Assembly (NCBI GenBank): GCA_039024315.1
Contig: JBCCQN010000042.1
Coordinates: 1 to 44,538 of the forward strand
Source: JBCAWW01 sp039024315
Lineage (GTDB): Bacteria > Bacteroidota > Bacteroidia > J057
Direction: 5' to 3'
Length of the DNA: 44,538 bases
Shown: one piece after another, positions 18,501 through 25,491 of the stretch
Numbering within the stretch: the first letter of the stretch is position 1
Layout: each line of letters opens with the position of its first letter
Program-made: the position numbers and the translations under genes
The notes under the pieces: model-generated
Database searches by the model: none
What the model saw: the letters and a program-made list of their open reading frames with translations, nothing else
Told to the model about the DNA's origin: nothing

Positions 18501-18647
18501 CCCTTTTATTGGGGTGGTTTTGTGATGATAGGCAATACCGAGCCTTTGATCAGACAAATCGCTTGGTATTGGTATGTTGGCGGGCTGATATTTTTCTTAG
18601 GGCTGATAATGAGTTATTTTCGTTTGCGTAAGACCCGCGATTCATGA
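15576..18647 (+). CDS. TPR-CHAT caspase-like protein, exported and membrane-anchored
   Basis: The protein has 1023 residues. A signal peptide ends near residue 23 (LPLSAQ). TPR-type helical repeats occupy about 30-440 (HPYVIDGYHSMGHCYELMGQNEQAKDYHHKAIRLY and YEQAIELYQKALEIY are clear units). A helical linker follows to about 640, then a CHAT domain at about 680-990. The caspase-like dyad is present: His837 (LHLSSHGKAN) and Cys901 (VLSACETGLG). Near the C-terminus is a membrane helix (about 990-1012) and a basic tail. CHAT proteins of this kind are peptidases of the caspase clan with TPR substrate or partner recognition. The signal peptide puts the active site outside the cytoplasm, unlike the type III CRISPR-linked TPR-CHAT protease. 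Its stop overlaps the sbcD start by 4 nt (ATGA), so the two are translationally coupled. Confidence 0.9.
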   Translation: MPAKRILLLCLCSFFPFLPLSAQDAPSPGEEWYQKAKKIYRTGQIDSALYYLENAKSAYASAEDHSGLVKAMSEESNMYYHKGNIPLAVDKLWETRRYAERQDVLTPKFLSNFHSNLNMHLANLSQFEAAERHLDSAYQLIQGFDLSDPKNIVRLAALEINYGRYLVRMHDYDGGHQLYEKAVARMEAAGLTEHRFLSNGYFNLGFSYIRMRDGERAAMFGAKSIEIDSKLYGPKHPYVIDGYHSMGHCYELMGQNEQAKDYHHKAIRLYQEVLGPRHEKIAELSNCLGDIARKEQDYEQAIELYQKALEIYDALLDSDTERHLLQYAEILGTLIEQENIAEAERYFALALPLAERFSQSKSFNANDIYINRGYYYRLKGEHQAAVNAFLRVIQMYDPTYQLASEMPSLAKIGKANALAVFQALGELAYSQSQLAQQEPAALAASLQSFQQFAQFVDSLRITDFSADGLLFYAGYSIRYFEKGIATALAAHQQKADRQYLEMAFAFSERAKAVILQKAQKEAKARSYAGIPSDLLAQEQQLKSQLSFYSQLISTEEQKAEKQDTLKIIAWRSKRFSIQNDYQKLVQKLEKEYPLYYRIKYDLKLSSLTEIQSALASKQQLLSYFWGDSSLYVFQIQPQKVSLERLVSTNALGSQIEDLREKLVNPYTNLTSELLKPIEYSALAHSLFKQIWPRSLDPDITETTIVPDGHLSYLPFELLISQDGTTADQWAALPYLLKSQALSYTFSATQWLNDKKASSSGPSPAKTLLAIAPQFGEAPRLWAEANKRQNWGALRFSQQEASQVQKLWDGTLLEADQATKAQFIKLAPAYRILHLSSHGKANDQDARYSFIAFAPESPEAGAVMASDSISLTRSGEEDASLLYASDLYSLQLNADLVVLSACETGLGELQRGEGLVSMARGFAYAGAKATLTSLWSVNDKATADLMLDFHKALREGMSKNQAFRLAQLNMIESNRSPFYWGGFVMIGNTEPLIRQIAWYWYVGGLIFFLGLIMSYFRLRKTRDS
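15863..15878 (+). repeat. Stem-GAACGC element inside the TPR-CHAT gene
   Basis: The stem arms CCGC/GCGG enclose loop TAC, followed by AACGC. It is read in frame as RYAER. A second copy with a shorter loop lies at 16629-16645 (read PLAERF). Confidence 0.6.
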
Positions 18648-19864
18648 AAATACTCCACACCGCCGATTGGCATCTTGGTAAGCGTTTAGATCATTATTCC
18701 CGCCTCGCGGAACAACGACTCGTGATGGCCGAAATTTGCGAGATCGCAGAACGCGAACGAGTAGATGCGGTCATTATCGCCGGTGATCTCTACGATCATA
18801 TCAACCCCAGTATCGAAGCCATTGAGCTTTTATACAAGACGCTCAAACGCCTGGCCGCTGATGGCAAGCGAGCTGTAATTGGCATCGCCGGCAATCATGA
18901 TTCGCCCGATCGGATCGAAGCGCCTGACCCTTTGGCGAGAGAGTGTGGCATCTTATTAACAGGTTATCCACATTCTCAAGTGCCTGAATTTGCGCTGGAC
19001 AGCGGACTTAAAGTTTTGCGTTCAGCCGCAGGCTTTCTCGAACTACAACTGCCTCAGCAAAGCACACCGCTGCGCCTCATCCTCACGCCTTACGCCAATG
19101 AGGTGCGTATGAAAACCTACCTCGGTGAGGAAAATGCAGAAGCCGCTCTGCGTGAGGTTCTTCAAAAGCATTGGCAAGGCCTAGCGGATCAATATTGCGA
19201 CGAGCAAGGCGTCAATATTCTCCTTGGTCATATGTTTTGCATGGAAAAAGGCGGTGAGCGAGAGGAGGAAGGAGAAGACGAAAAACCGATTTTGCTCGTA
19301 GGCAGCGCACAAGAAATTTACACCCAAAACCTCCCTCAGTCGCTCCATTACGCTGCTTTGGGGCACTTACATCGGGCGTTCGCAGTTTGCAAACAACCCT
19401 ATCCGGTGGTCTATGCCGGCAGTCCTTTGAGCTATAGCATGAGCGAAGCGGGCCAGCAAAAGTCAGTGGTATTGCTCGAAGCAGAAGTAGGCAAGGCAGT
19501 CCAATACGAGCGCATTTCGCTCACTCAAGGTAAGGCCCTCGCGAGAAAATCGTTCGACAAGGTCGATGAGGCCGAAAAATGGCTGAGCGAAAATCCAGAC
19601 CTGCTCGTAGAACTTACCCTCATCTCCGACGACTACCTCACCGCCGAGGACCGCAAACGACTTTACAGCATTCACTCAGGCATTATCAGCATCATCCCGC
19701 AGATCACCAATACCGAATTGCTCGAAGGCAAGGCAACGGATATCGACCTGAGCCGTAATATGAGCGAACTATTTACGGATTATTTCCAAAGCAAAAACGC
19801 CGGACAGAGCCCCGATGAGAAACTGATGGACTTGTTCAAAGAAGTGCTTGCCGAGGACGAGTAG
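18644..19864 (+). CDS. sbcD: Exonuclease subunit SbcD (Mre11-like)
   Basis: This is the nuclease half of the SbcCD (Rad50-Mre11-like) complex, which cuts DNA hairpins and processes double-strand breaks. It has 406 residues, the usual length. The metallophosphoesterase motifs are intact: D8 and H10 (HTADWHLG), D48 (AGDLYDH), N84-H85-D86 (GNHDSPDR), a later H (LLGHMF), and GHLHRA near residue 242. The C-terminal part (about 300-400) is the capping and DNA-binding region. Its ATG overlaps the stop of the CHAT gene by 4 nt. The partner sbcC is not adjacent but starts 2.4 kb downstream on the same strand, after an NTF2-like gene, a Crp/Fnr gene and a strictosidine-synthase-like gene. Confidence 0.95.
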   Translation: MKILHTADWHLGKRLDHYSRLAEQRLVMAEICEIAERERVDAVIIAGDLYDHINPSIEAIELLYKTLKRLAADGKRAVIGIAGNHDSPDRIEAPDPLARECGILLTGYPHSQVPEFALDSGLKVLRSAAGFLELQLPQQSTPLRLILTPYANEVRMKTYLGEENAEAALREVLQKHWQGLADQYCDEQGVNILLGHMFCMEKGGEREEEGEDEKPILLVGSAQEIYTQNLPQSLHYAALGHLHRAFAVCKQPYPVVYAGSPLSYSMSEAGQQKSVVLLEAEVGKAVQYERISLTQGKALARKSFDKVDEAEKWLSENPDLLVELTLISDDYLTAEDRKRLYSIHSGIISIIPQITNTELLEGKATDIDLSRNMSELFTDYFQSKNAGQSPDEKLMDLFKEVLAEDE

Positions 19865-19905
19865 GGTCGCAGTATTTGGTGGGGTGTGAAGGATTCGGTT
19901 CAAAT

Positions 19906-19999
19906 ATCCCGGCTCGCGTTCCTTGGCCGGGATGACCTTTGGCTTATCTGAATAGAAGAAAATCAGGTCATCCCGGAATCATGAAATGATATCCGGGAT
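19906..19999. repeat. Nested inverted repeat with CCGGGATGACCT arms
   Basis: A 12-bp perfect arm, CCGGGATGACCT (19927-19938), pairs with AGGTCATCCCGG (19965-19976). Outside it, ATCCCGG (19906-19912) pairs with CCGGGAT (19993-19999). The whole folds as a branched hairpin of about 95 nt in the spacer after sbcD. It looks like a small non-autonomous palindromic element, and no second copy is visible in the window. Confidence 0.65.
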
Positions 20000-20012
20000 C
20001 TCACAACACAAA

Positions 20013-20039
20013 CGTTCCGCGTCCCGAAAGCTTTCGGGA
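20013..20039 (-). repeat. Composite repeat: CGTTCCGCG plus 18-bp palindrome
   Basis: CGTTCCGCG is directly followed by the perfect palindrome TCCCGAAAGCTTTCGGGA. This is the same composite as at 33538-33564. It lies 150-175 nt after the sbcD stop, in the opposite orientation to most copies relative to the gene it follows. Confidence 0.85.
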
Positions 20040-20082
20040 GCAAAATCCAAACTGGAGCCTAATCCGTAACGACAAAAAGAGC

Positions 20083-20466
20083 ATGAGCCCAGAAAAGCAA
20101 CAGGCCATTATCGAGCATTATGTCGATGCCTACAATCGTTTCGATGTAGAGGCGATGCTGCGTGATCTAGCGCCGGAAATCCTTTTTCAAAATGTCTCCA
20201 ACGGCAAAGTGGATCTCGAACTCAAGGGCTTGAGCGCCTTTCTGCAACAGGCCGAAACCGCCAAAGCAATATTTAGCGAACGCAAGCAAAGCATCACGGC
20301 CTGGGAATTTGCGGAGGAAATCGTGCGCATCAAGATCGACTATATGGGCGTAGTGGCGCTCGACCTTCCCAATGGCCTCAAAGCCGGAGACAAGCTCGCC
20401 TTGCAAGGCCAATCAGAGTTTACTTTTGCAGATGGCAAAATCATTCAGTTGATTGATAGGGCGTAG
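20083..20466 (+). CDS. NTF2/SnoaL-like protein
   Basis: The protein has 127 residues and is cytoplasmic. It has the typical cone fold order: a helix starting QQAIIEHYVDAYNRFDVEAMLRDLAPEI, a short strand, then four antiparallel strands ending EFTFADGKIIQLIDRA. This matches nuclear-transport-factor-2/SnoaL-like proteins, which range from small-molecule isomerases to binding proteins, so no reaction can be assigned. It precedes a Crp/Fnr regulator gene by 47 nt, with a repeat in the gap. Together the two form a small inset between sbcD and sbcC. Confidence 0.8.
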   Translation: MSPEKQQAIIEHYVDAYNRFDVEAMLRDLAPEILFQNVSNGKVDLELKGLSAFLQQAETAKAIFSERKQSITAWEFAEEIVRIKIDYMGVVALDLPNGLKAGDKLALQGQSEFTFADGKIIQLIDRA

Positions 20467-20475
20467 TTTTTTTTA

Positions 20476-20507
20476 CTCCCGATATCTATCCGGGAGCGCA
20501 GAACGCT
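20476..20507 (+). repeat. Composite repeat with bulged hairpin and GCAGAACGCTT
   Basis: A hairpin (CTCCCGATA pairing with TATC-C-GGGAG, one bulged C) is followed by CGCAGAACGCTT. Relative to the composites at 20013 and 33538 it is the same two modules in reversed order. It lies between the NTF2-like stop (20466) and the Crp/Fnr start (20514). Confidence 0.75.
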
Positions 20508-20513
20508 TAGCCC

Positions 20514-21095
20514 ATGGATCAACTAATCGGATATTTTCAAGCGATATCAGCGTTCAGCGAAGCTGCCCAAGCAGACTTGAGGCCCTTATTTCAAGAAGCG
20601 CGCTTAAGTTCCCATCAGTATTTTATTGAAGTTAGCCAATATGCCCGCGATCTCGCCTTTCTCGAGAGTGGCTGTGTGAGGGCTTTTTTTGTCAATAGTG
20701 AGGGCAAGGAATACAACAAGCAGTTTTTCGTGGGACCTAGTCTGATAGGTGCTTACACTTCTCTGCTCACCAATCGTCCCAATCGCATCGCCCAACAAGC
20801 CCTGACCGATTGCAAAATCTGGAAAGCTCCTTTCGAAGCGGTGCAGGCCCTCTTTGCCAAGCATCATGATCTCGAACGCCTTGGGCGCAAAATCGCGGAG
20901 TATTATTTCCTCGAAAAGGAGCAAAAAGAACTAGAGATGGCCTTGCTGGAAGCCAAGGATCGCTATCAGATATTTCGTGAGCAGTTTCCCGGTCTCGACC
21001 AATTGATCCCTCAATACCACATCGCTTCCTACCTTGGCATTAGTGCCACTCAGCTCAGTCGCATTCGCAAACAAATGAGCCTCGAAAAGGACTGA
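20514..21095 (+). CDS. Crp/Fnr-family transcription regulator
   Basis: The protein has 193 residues. A cyclic-nucleotide-binding-type beta-barrel domain occupies about 8-115 (FIEVSQYARDLAFLESGCVRAFFVNSEGKEYNKQFFVG). A long helix follows, then a compact winged HTH at about 158-190 (IPQYHIASYLGISATQLSRIRKQM). Sensor Cys residues of Fnr type are absent, so it is not an iron-sulfur oxygen sensor. Bacteroidota members like this often bind an unknown ligand and control a neighbouring gene. The 16-bp palindrome at 21103-21118, between its stop and the next gene, is the obvious operator candidate. Confidence 0.9.
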   Translation: MDQLIGYFQAISAFSEAAQADLRPLFQEARLSSHQYFIEVSQYARDLAFLESGCVRAFFVNSEGKEYNKQFFVGPSLIGAYTSLLTNRPNRIAQQALTDCKIWKAPFEAVQALFAKHHDLERLGRKIAEYYFLEKEQKELEMALLEAKDRYQIFREQFPGLDQLIPQYHIASYLGISATQLSRIRKQMSLEKD

Positions 21096-21102
21096 ATTCT
21101 TT

Positions 21103-21118
21103 ATTTACATATGTAAAT
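21103..21118. promoter_or_regulatory. 16-bp perfect palindrome, candidate operator
   Basis: ATTTACATATGTAAAT. It lies 7 nt after the stop of the Crp/Fnr gene and about 22 nt upstream of a TAGCTTTG word (21140-21147) that fits the TAnnTTTG -7 box. The lipoprotein gene begins at 21172. The arrangement fits an operator upstream of a promoter, probably bound by the adjacent Crp/Fnr protein. Confidence 0.55.
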
Positions 21119-21171
21119 GAGTCTGCTTGAGCCGCACCATAGCTTTGTTTTTGTATCCAAATACAAGAACA

Positions 21172-22263
21172 ATGAAAAAACTCATCTTCAGCCTCAGCGG
21201 CTTATTTTCCGTCCTTATGCTTTGCTTTAGTTTTAGTGCCTGTCAACTCGATCCCCTCACTTGGACTCCGCCGAGTCCGCCTGCTTTTGAGGGCAAACTG
21301 AGCCTTAATCAAAAACTGCAAAGCATTCAAAAGCTTTCGCTGCAAGGCTGGCACGGCGCAGAGGATATTATCTTCGATGAAGCGGGTAATCTTTATACCG
21401 GCGTCCACAAAGGCAAAGCTGACTTTAGTGATGGCAAAATCCTCAAAATCAACTCCAAGGGAGAAGTAGAAATATTTTACGATGCGGGTTCTTGGGTGGC
21501 AGGCCTTCACTTTGATGCAGCAGGCAATCTGCTAGCGCTAAGCCACAAAGAAGGACTTATCAAGATCAGTCCTGATCAAAAGGTGAGCGTTCTGGCGAAG
21601 CATGACGCCAATGGCAAAGCTTTTCATATTCCCAATGGTTTGGAAATCGCCTCGAATGGCATGGTCTATTTTACCAATACTGCAAGCGCTTCGCCCTACA
21701 ATATCAAGTTTGGTCGCAAGTTGATTTTGGAGGCACGCAAGACCGGTGGGCTTTATCAATATGATCCTCAAAAGCAGAAAGTCAGAAAGTTGATCGATGG
21801 GCTACATTTTGGCAATGGCATTGTGCTTTCGCAAAATGAGGATTACCTATTGGTGGTCGAAACCACGCGCTACCGCGTACTCAAATATTGGCTCCAGGGA
21901 GCCAAAAAGGGCGAATCAGAGATCTTTATCGAAAATCTACCAGGCTTTCCCAATGGCATTTCGCAACGGCCCGATGGCAGCTTTTGGCTAGGTTTTACCA
22001 CCAAGCGTAACCAGGCTTTAGATGATATCCACCCCAAGAAATGGATGAAGCAGATCGTCTATGCCTTGCCCGAAGGACTTCAACCTAAACAGGATTTATT
22101 TGGTATGGTGCTCAATCTGTCCGAATCCGGAGAAATCCTCCAAGCCTTATTTGATCCTACAGGTCAGTGGGTCTCTGAGGCAGGCGCGGTCAAAGAATAC
22201 CAAGGAAAGCTCTATCTCGGCGGGGATATTGTGCCCTACATTTCCAGCTATTCTTTAAATTGA
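21172..22263 (+). CDS. Strictosidine synthase/SMP-30-like lipoprotein
   Basis: The protein has 363 residues from ATG 21172. The in-frame sequence upstream to 21127 lies over the promoter region. The lipoprotein signal ends in FSFSAC near residue 24. The body is a six-bladed beta-propeller of the strictosidine-synthase/APMAP-like type. Key stretches are GAEDIIFDEAGNLYTG, IPNGLEIASNGMVYFTNT, GGLYQYDP, and ENLPGFPNGISQRPDGSFWLG. Family members are lactonases or esterases, or have no known reaction. The stop is 3 nt before the sbcC start, so the two must be co-transcribed, an unusual pairing. A likely operator and promoter lie just upstream (21103-21147). Confidence 0.85.
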   Translation: MKKLIFSLSGLFSVLMLCFSFSACQLDPLTWTPPSPPAFEGKLSLNQKLQSIQKLSLQGWHGAEDIIFDEAGNLYTGVHKGKADFSDGKILKINSKGEVEIFYDAGSWVAGLHFDAAGNLLALSHKEGLIKISPDQKVSVLAKHDANGKAFHIPNGLEIASNGMVYFTNTASASPYNIKFGRKLILEARKTGGLYQYDPQKQKVRKLIDGLHFGNGIVLSQNEDYLLVVETTRYRVLKYWLQGAKKGESEIFIENLPGFPNGISQRPDGSFWLGFTTKRNQALDDIHPKKWMKQIVYALPEGLQPKQDLFGMVLNLSESGEILQALFDPTGQWVSEAGAVKEYQGKLYLGGDIVPYISSYSLN

Positions 22264-22266
22264 TGC

Positions 22267-25200
22267 ATGATCCCCATTTCGCTGAGCCTCGAAGGACTTT
22301 ATTCCTACCAAGAAAAGCAGACGATAGATTTCACCAAGCTCACTAGCGCCCAACTATTTGGGATATTTGGCGCGACTGGCAGTGGCAAATCTTCTATTCT
22401 GGAAGCGATCACCTTTGCGCTTTACGGCCAATCCGAACGCCTCAATGCCAAGGATAAGCGCGGTTACAATATGATGAATTTGCGCTCGGATCGCCTGAAA
22501 ATCGAATTTGAGTTTGAGGCTAAGGATCAGCATTATCGTTTCAGTGCGCAGGGCAGGCGGAGCAGCAAGGATTTTGAACAGGTACGAACCATCGAGCGCA
22601 AGGCTTTCAAGTTTGAAGGCGAAACTTTGCTGCCTTTGGAGCAGGCGAATGCAGAATCAATTTTGGGGCTGAGTTATGACAACTTTCGCCGTACGATCAT
22701 CATCCCACAAGGCAAGTTCATGGAGTTTCTCCAGCTGAGTGAGACCGATCGCACGCGCATGCTCAAGGAGATTTTTCATCTGCAGCGCTTTGAGCTCTCC
22801 CACAAAGTCAAGAGTCTCAACTACAAAAACAGCCTCGCCCTAGAGCAAAAAAAGACGCTATTAACTGAGCTCAATAGTGTTACGGAGACCGCTCTCGCGG
22901 AACGCCAAGCCGAATTGGCGAGCCAAGAAGCAGAACTCACCAAGGCCAAAGCAGAACTTAGCAAAGTCGAAAAAGCCTTCGCTAAGCTCGAGAGCGTCAA
23001 GAGCCTTTTTGAGAAAATTGAGCTGCAGCAGCAAAAGGTCGCGGCTTTAGAGGCCCAAAAAGAATCGTTCGCAAATCGCGAAAAAGCCTTAAAGGAATAT
23101 GAATACGCCCTAGTAGAGTTCAAGCCCCTATTAGATCGCCGAGAAGAACGCAGCGCTCAACTCAGTCAGGCCAAGCAAGAGCTGGACACGCAAAGAGCCG
23201 CACTCATCGCGGCCGAGAATGATCTGGCCTCCGGCGAAAAACTCTTTGCCGGCATCGAAAAACAGTTTCAAGAACGCGAGCAGTTTTTGCAAGAAGCCGA
23301 AGAGTTTGAGGCCATCATTGAGATCAACAAAAAAGCGGCCATCGTCCAAGCGCACCAAAGTCGCATCGACAATGGGCGGACCGAGATCGAAAAGAAAAAG
23401 CAGGCCGCAGAAGAAAGTCGTGCTTCTATCCTCAGCAAACGTCAAGAGATCAAAGCCCTCAAAGGCAATATGCCCGATGTAGTAGATGTGATCGCCGTGC
23501 AAAAATGGTTTGCTGATTATCAGCAGATCAAAGACCGTTTGCAAAATGCGAAGCAATTGCTCGATCGCGAGAAAAAGCAGCTAGACGATCTCCATGGGCA
23601 GAAACTTAGCGTTCTCAAAGAGACCCAACTCGATCCGCGGCAAATCAATTTAGCGATCCCTGCCGTGCTAGAGTTGCTCGGGGAAAACCAAAATCAAAGC
23701 CGCAGCAAGATCAGCAGCACGGAAAAAGAGATTACCTATCTTGCGGTGCAGGCACAACTCAAAAAGATTAGCGAAGGCTTGCAAGAAGGTGAGCCTTGTC
23801 CCGTTTGCGGAAATGTACATCATCCGGATAAACCAGAATTCGACAATCTGGATCACCACCTTAACAAAGCGCGCACTCAACTAGCAGAGCAGCAATCAGT
23901 CCAACAAAGGCTCTCCCAGCAAATCGCTAGTCTGCAAGCCATGGCGCCTCAGTTCGTGCAGATTGATCAGCGTCGTCAAGAGGCTGAGACTTTGGTATTG
24001 GCCGCCGAGGGCGAACGCTCAAAGCAAGAGGCAAGCTTCATCTGGTCTCAGTTCAATCGGGAAGATGACGAGAGCCTGCAATTGCATCTCGATCAAATCC
24101 AGCGTAATCAACAAGTCTTAGCGGAGCTAGAGCGCGAGATGCAAAGCGCCGAAAACACTTTGACGGAGCACGAAAAAGATCTGCAACGCTATCAGTCTGT
24201 TATTGAGAAGCTGCAAGCAGAACGCGAAGCCGCGGCCATCGAATTTCAAGGCCAAGCCAAGGCGCTCAAACGCATCAGCTACGAAAGCTACCAGACTTGG
24301 GAGGAGGCTCGCCTGCGTCGCATCGCCGATGACAAAAGAGCCAGTCATCGTCAGATCGAAGAGACCTATCGCACGCAAAACGACCGCATCCAAAGAGCGC
24401 GTGAAAATGCCGCCAAACTCAAAGGCCGCATCCAAGAATTGAGTAAGCAAGAAAGCGCTCTCACCAAAGGATTGGCCGCTTTGAATCAAGAGTTGGAGCA
24501 AAAGATCAGCTCTTCGCAATTTGCAAACCTGCAAGATCTACGCGAGATCCTCAGCCATAATTGGAATGTAGAAGCCGTCAAAAATGAGATCCGCACCTAT
24601 CACCAAAATCTGCATACGGAAAGTGAACGACTAGGCGATATGCAAGCTGAAGCGGAAGGCAAAAGCTTTGTCATGGCCGATTATGAGGCACAAGAGGCAA
24701 ACGTGCTGGCACAGCAAAAAATCGTGGCGGATTGGCAAATTGCCATCGGTAGTCTACAAAACGATCTCGCTCGTTTGGAAAAGGATTGGCAGCGCAAGCA
24801 GCTCCTGCAAAGAGAATTTGACCAACTCGATCTAAGACGAGAAAACCTCAAGGTCCTGCGCAATCTGTTTTACTCAAGCGGCTTTGTCAATTATGTCTCC
24901 ACCATCTATCTCGAAAATCTCTGTCGCTCGGCCAATGAGCGTTTCCTACGCTTGACCCGCGGTTCTCTCCGTCTCGAAAAGTCGCCCAACAATAATACCT
25001 TCGATGTCATCGATCAGCTCAATGGCGGTAGGCGACGTTCAGTCAAGACACTTTCCGGAGGTCAGACATTTCAAGCTTCGCTTTGCCTCGCCCTGGCCCT
25101 AGCCGATCAGGTACAACAGCAGGCGGAAGCCAAACAGAATTTCTTCTTCCTCGACGAAGGCTTTGGCTCGCAGGACAAAAACTCGCTCGCTATTATTTTT

Positions 25201-25344
25201 GAGACCCTTAAGTCTTTGCGCAAGGAAAACCGTATCGTTGGCGTCATCTCACACGTAGAGGAACTACAGCAGGAAATCGGCGCTTATCTCCAGATCCATA
25301 ACGATCCCGAGAAAGGCAGTCAGATTCAGCCAAGCTGGAACTGA
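22267..25344 (+). CDS. sbcC: Nuclease ATPase subunit SbcC (Rad50-like)
   Basis: This is the SMC-type ATPase of the SbcCD nuclease, which clears hairpins and processes broken ends in the cytoplasm. It has 1025 residues. Walker A is GIFGATGSGKSS at about 32-43. Two long coiled-coil arms (about 180-500 and 530-860) flank a zinc hook with CPVC at 511-514. The C-terminal lobe carries the ABC signature LSGGQ (about 931) and Walker B FFFLDEGFGSQD (about 960). No key residue is missing. It is separated from sbcD by three genes and begins 3 nt after the strictosidine-synthase-like gene. Its substrate class (DNA hairpins) is noteworthy beside so many palindromic repeats. A stem-GAACGC copy (22889-22905) lies in the coiled-coil coding region. 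Confidence 0.95.
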   Translation: MIPISLSLEGLYSYQEKQTIDFTKLTSAQLFGIFGATGSGKSSILEAITFALYGQSERLNAKDKRGYNMMNLRSDRLKIEFEFEAKDQHYRFSAQGRRSSKDFEQVRTIERKAFKFEGETLLPLEQANAESILGLSYDNFRRTIIIPQGKFMEFLQLSETDRTRMLKEIFHLQRFELSHKVKSLNYKNSLALEQKKTLLTELNSVTETALAERQAELASQEAELTKAKAELSKVEKAFAKLESVKSLFEKIELQQQKVAALEAQKESFANREKALKEYEYALVEFKPLLDRREERSAQLSQAKQELDTQRAALIAAENDLASGEKLFAGIEKQFQEREQFLQEAEEFEAIIEINKKAAIVQAHQSRIDNGRTEIEKKKQAAEESRASILSKRQEIKALKGNMPDVVDVIAVQKWFADYQQIKDRLQNAKQLLDREKKQLDDLHGQKLSVLKETQLDPRQINLAIPAVLELLGENQNQSRSKISSTEKEITYLAVQAQLKKISEGLQEGEPCPVCGNVHHPDKPEFDNLDHHLNKARTQLAEQQSVQQRLSQQIASLQAMAPQFVQIDQRRQEAETLVLAAEGERSKQEASFIWSQFNREDDESLQLHLDQIQRNQQVLAELEREMQSAENTLTEHEKDLQRYQSVIEKLQAEREAAAIEFQGQAKALKRISYESYQTWEEARLRRIADDKRASHRQIEETYRTQNDRIQRARENAAKLKGRIQELSKQESALTKGLAALNQELEQKISSSQFANLQDLREILSHNWNVEAVKNEIRTYHQNLHTESERLGDMQAEAEGKSFVMADYEAQEANVLAQQKIVADWQIAIGSLQNDLARLEKDWQRKQLLQREFDQLDLRRENLKVLRNLFYSSGFVNYVSTIYLENLCRSANERFLRLTRGSLRLEKSPNNNTFDVIDQLNGGRRRSVKTLSGGQTFQASLCLALALADQVQQQAEAKQNFFFLDEGFGSQDKNSLAIIFETLKSLRKENRIVGVISHVEELQQEIGAYLQIHNDPEKGSQIQPSWN
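22889..22905 (+). repeat. Stem-GAACGC element in the sbcC coiled coil
   Basis: CCGC-TCTC-GCGG-AACGC, read in frame as TALAERQAE. It has the same stem as the canonical element but a different loop. Confidence 0.5.
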
Positions 25345-25382
25345 TCGTATGCGCTCAAACTTGTATCGCACCACTCTAATTT

Positions 25383-25400
25383 CTGCTTCGCAGAACGCTT
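25383..25400 (+). repeat. Stem-GAACGC dispersed element after sbcC
   Basis: CTGCTTCGCAGAACGCTT has stem CTGC/GCAG and loop TTC. It lies 38 nt after the sbcC stop. Confidence 0.8.
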
Positions 25401-25406
25401 ATTTTC

Positions 25407-25451
25407 AGCCCTTGCGGGCTTCATTTCGAATTCCCTTGCGGGGAGGTTTTT
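25407..25451 (+). terminator. Two adjacent hairpins and a T-run after sbcC
   Basis: AGCCC-TTGC-GGGCT (25407-25420) is followed by a second hairpin with the same TTGC loop (CCC-TTGC-GGG, 25433-25442). Then comes GGTTTTT. Together with the preceding repeat this looks like the terminator of the sbcD-sbcC region. Confidence 0.6.
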
Positions 25452-25491
25452 CTTGTGTTTATGCTCAAACTCAACCCATACACCCTAGATC

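Noticed and set aside
15576..18647. TPR-CHAT protein as a CRISPR-linked or other cytoplasmic defence protease
   Set aside because: It has a signal peptide and a C-terminal membrane helix, and no CRISPR genes or arrays are present.
22821..24863. Several long antisense frames within sbcC
   Set aside because: They are mirror images of the low-complexity coiled-coil codons; sbcC has full motifs in the correct frame.
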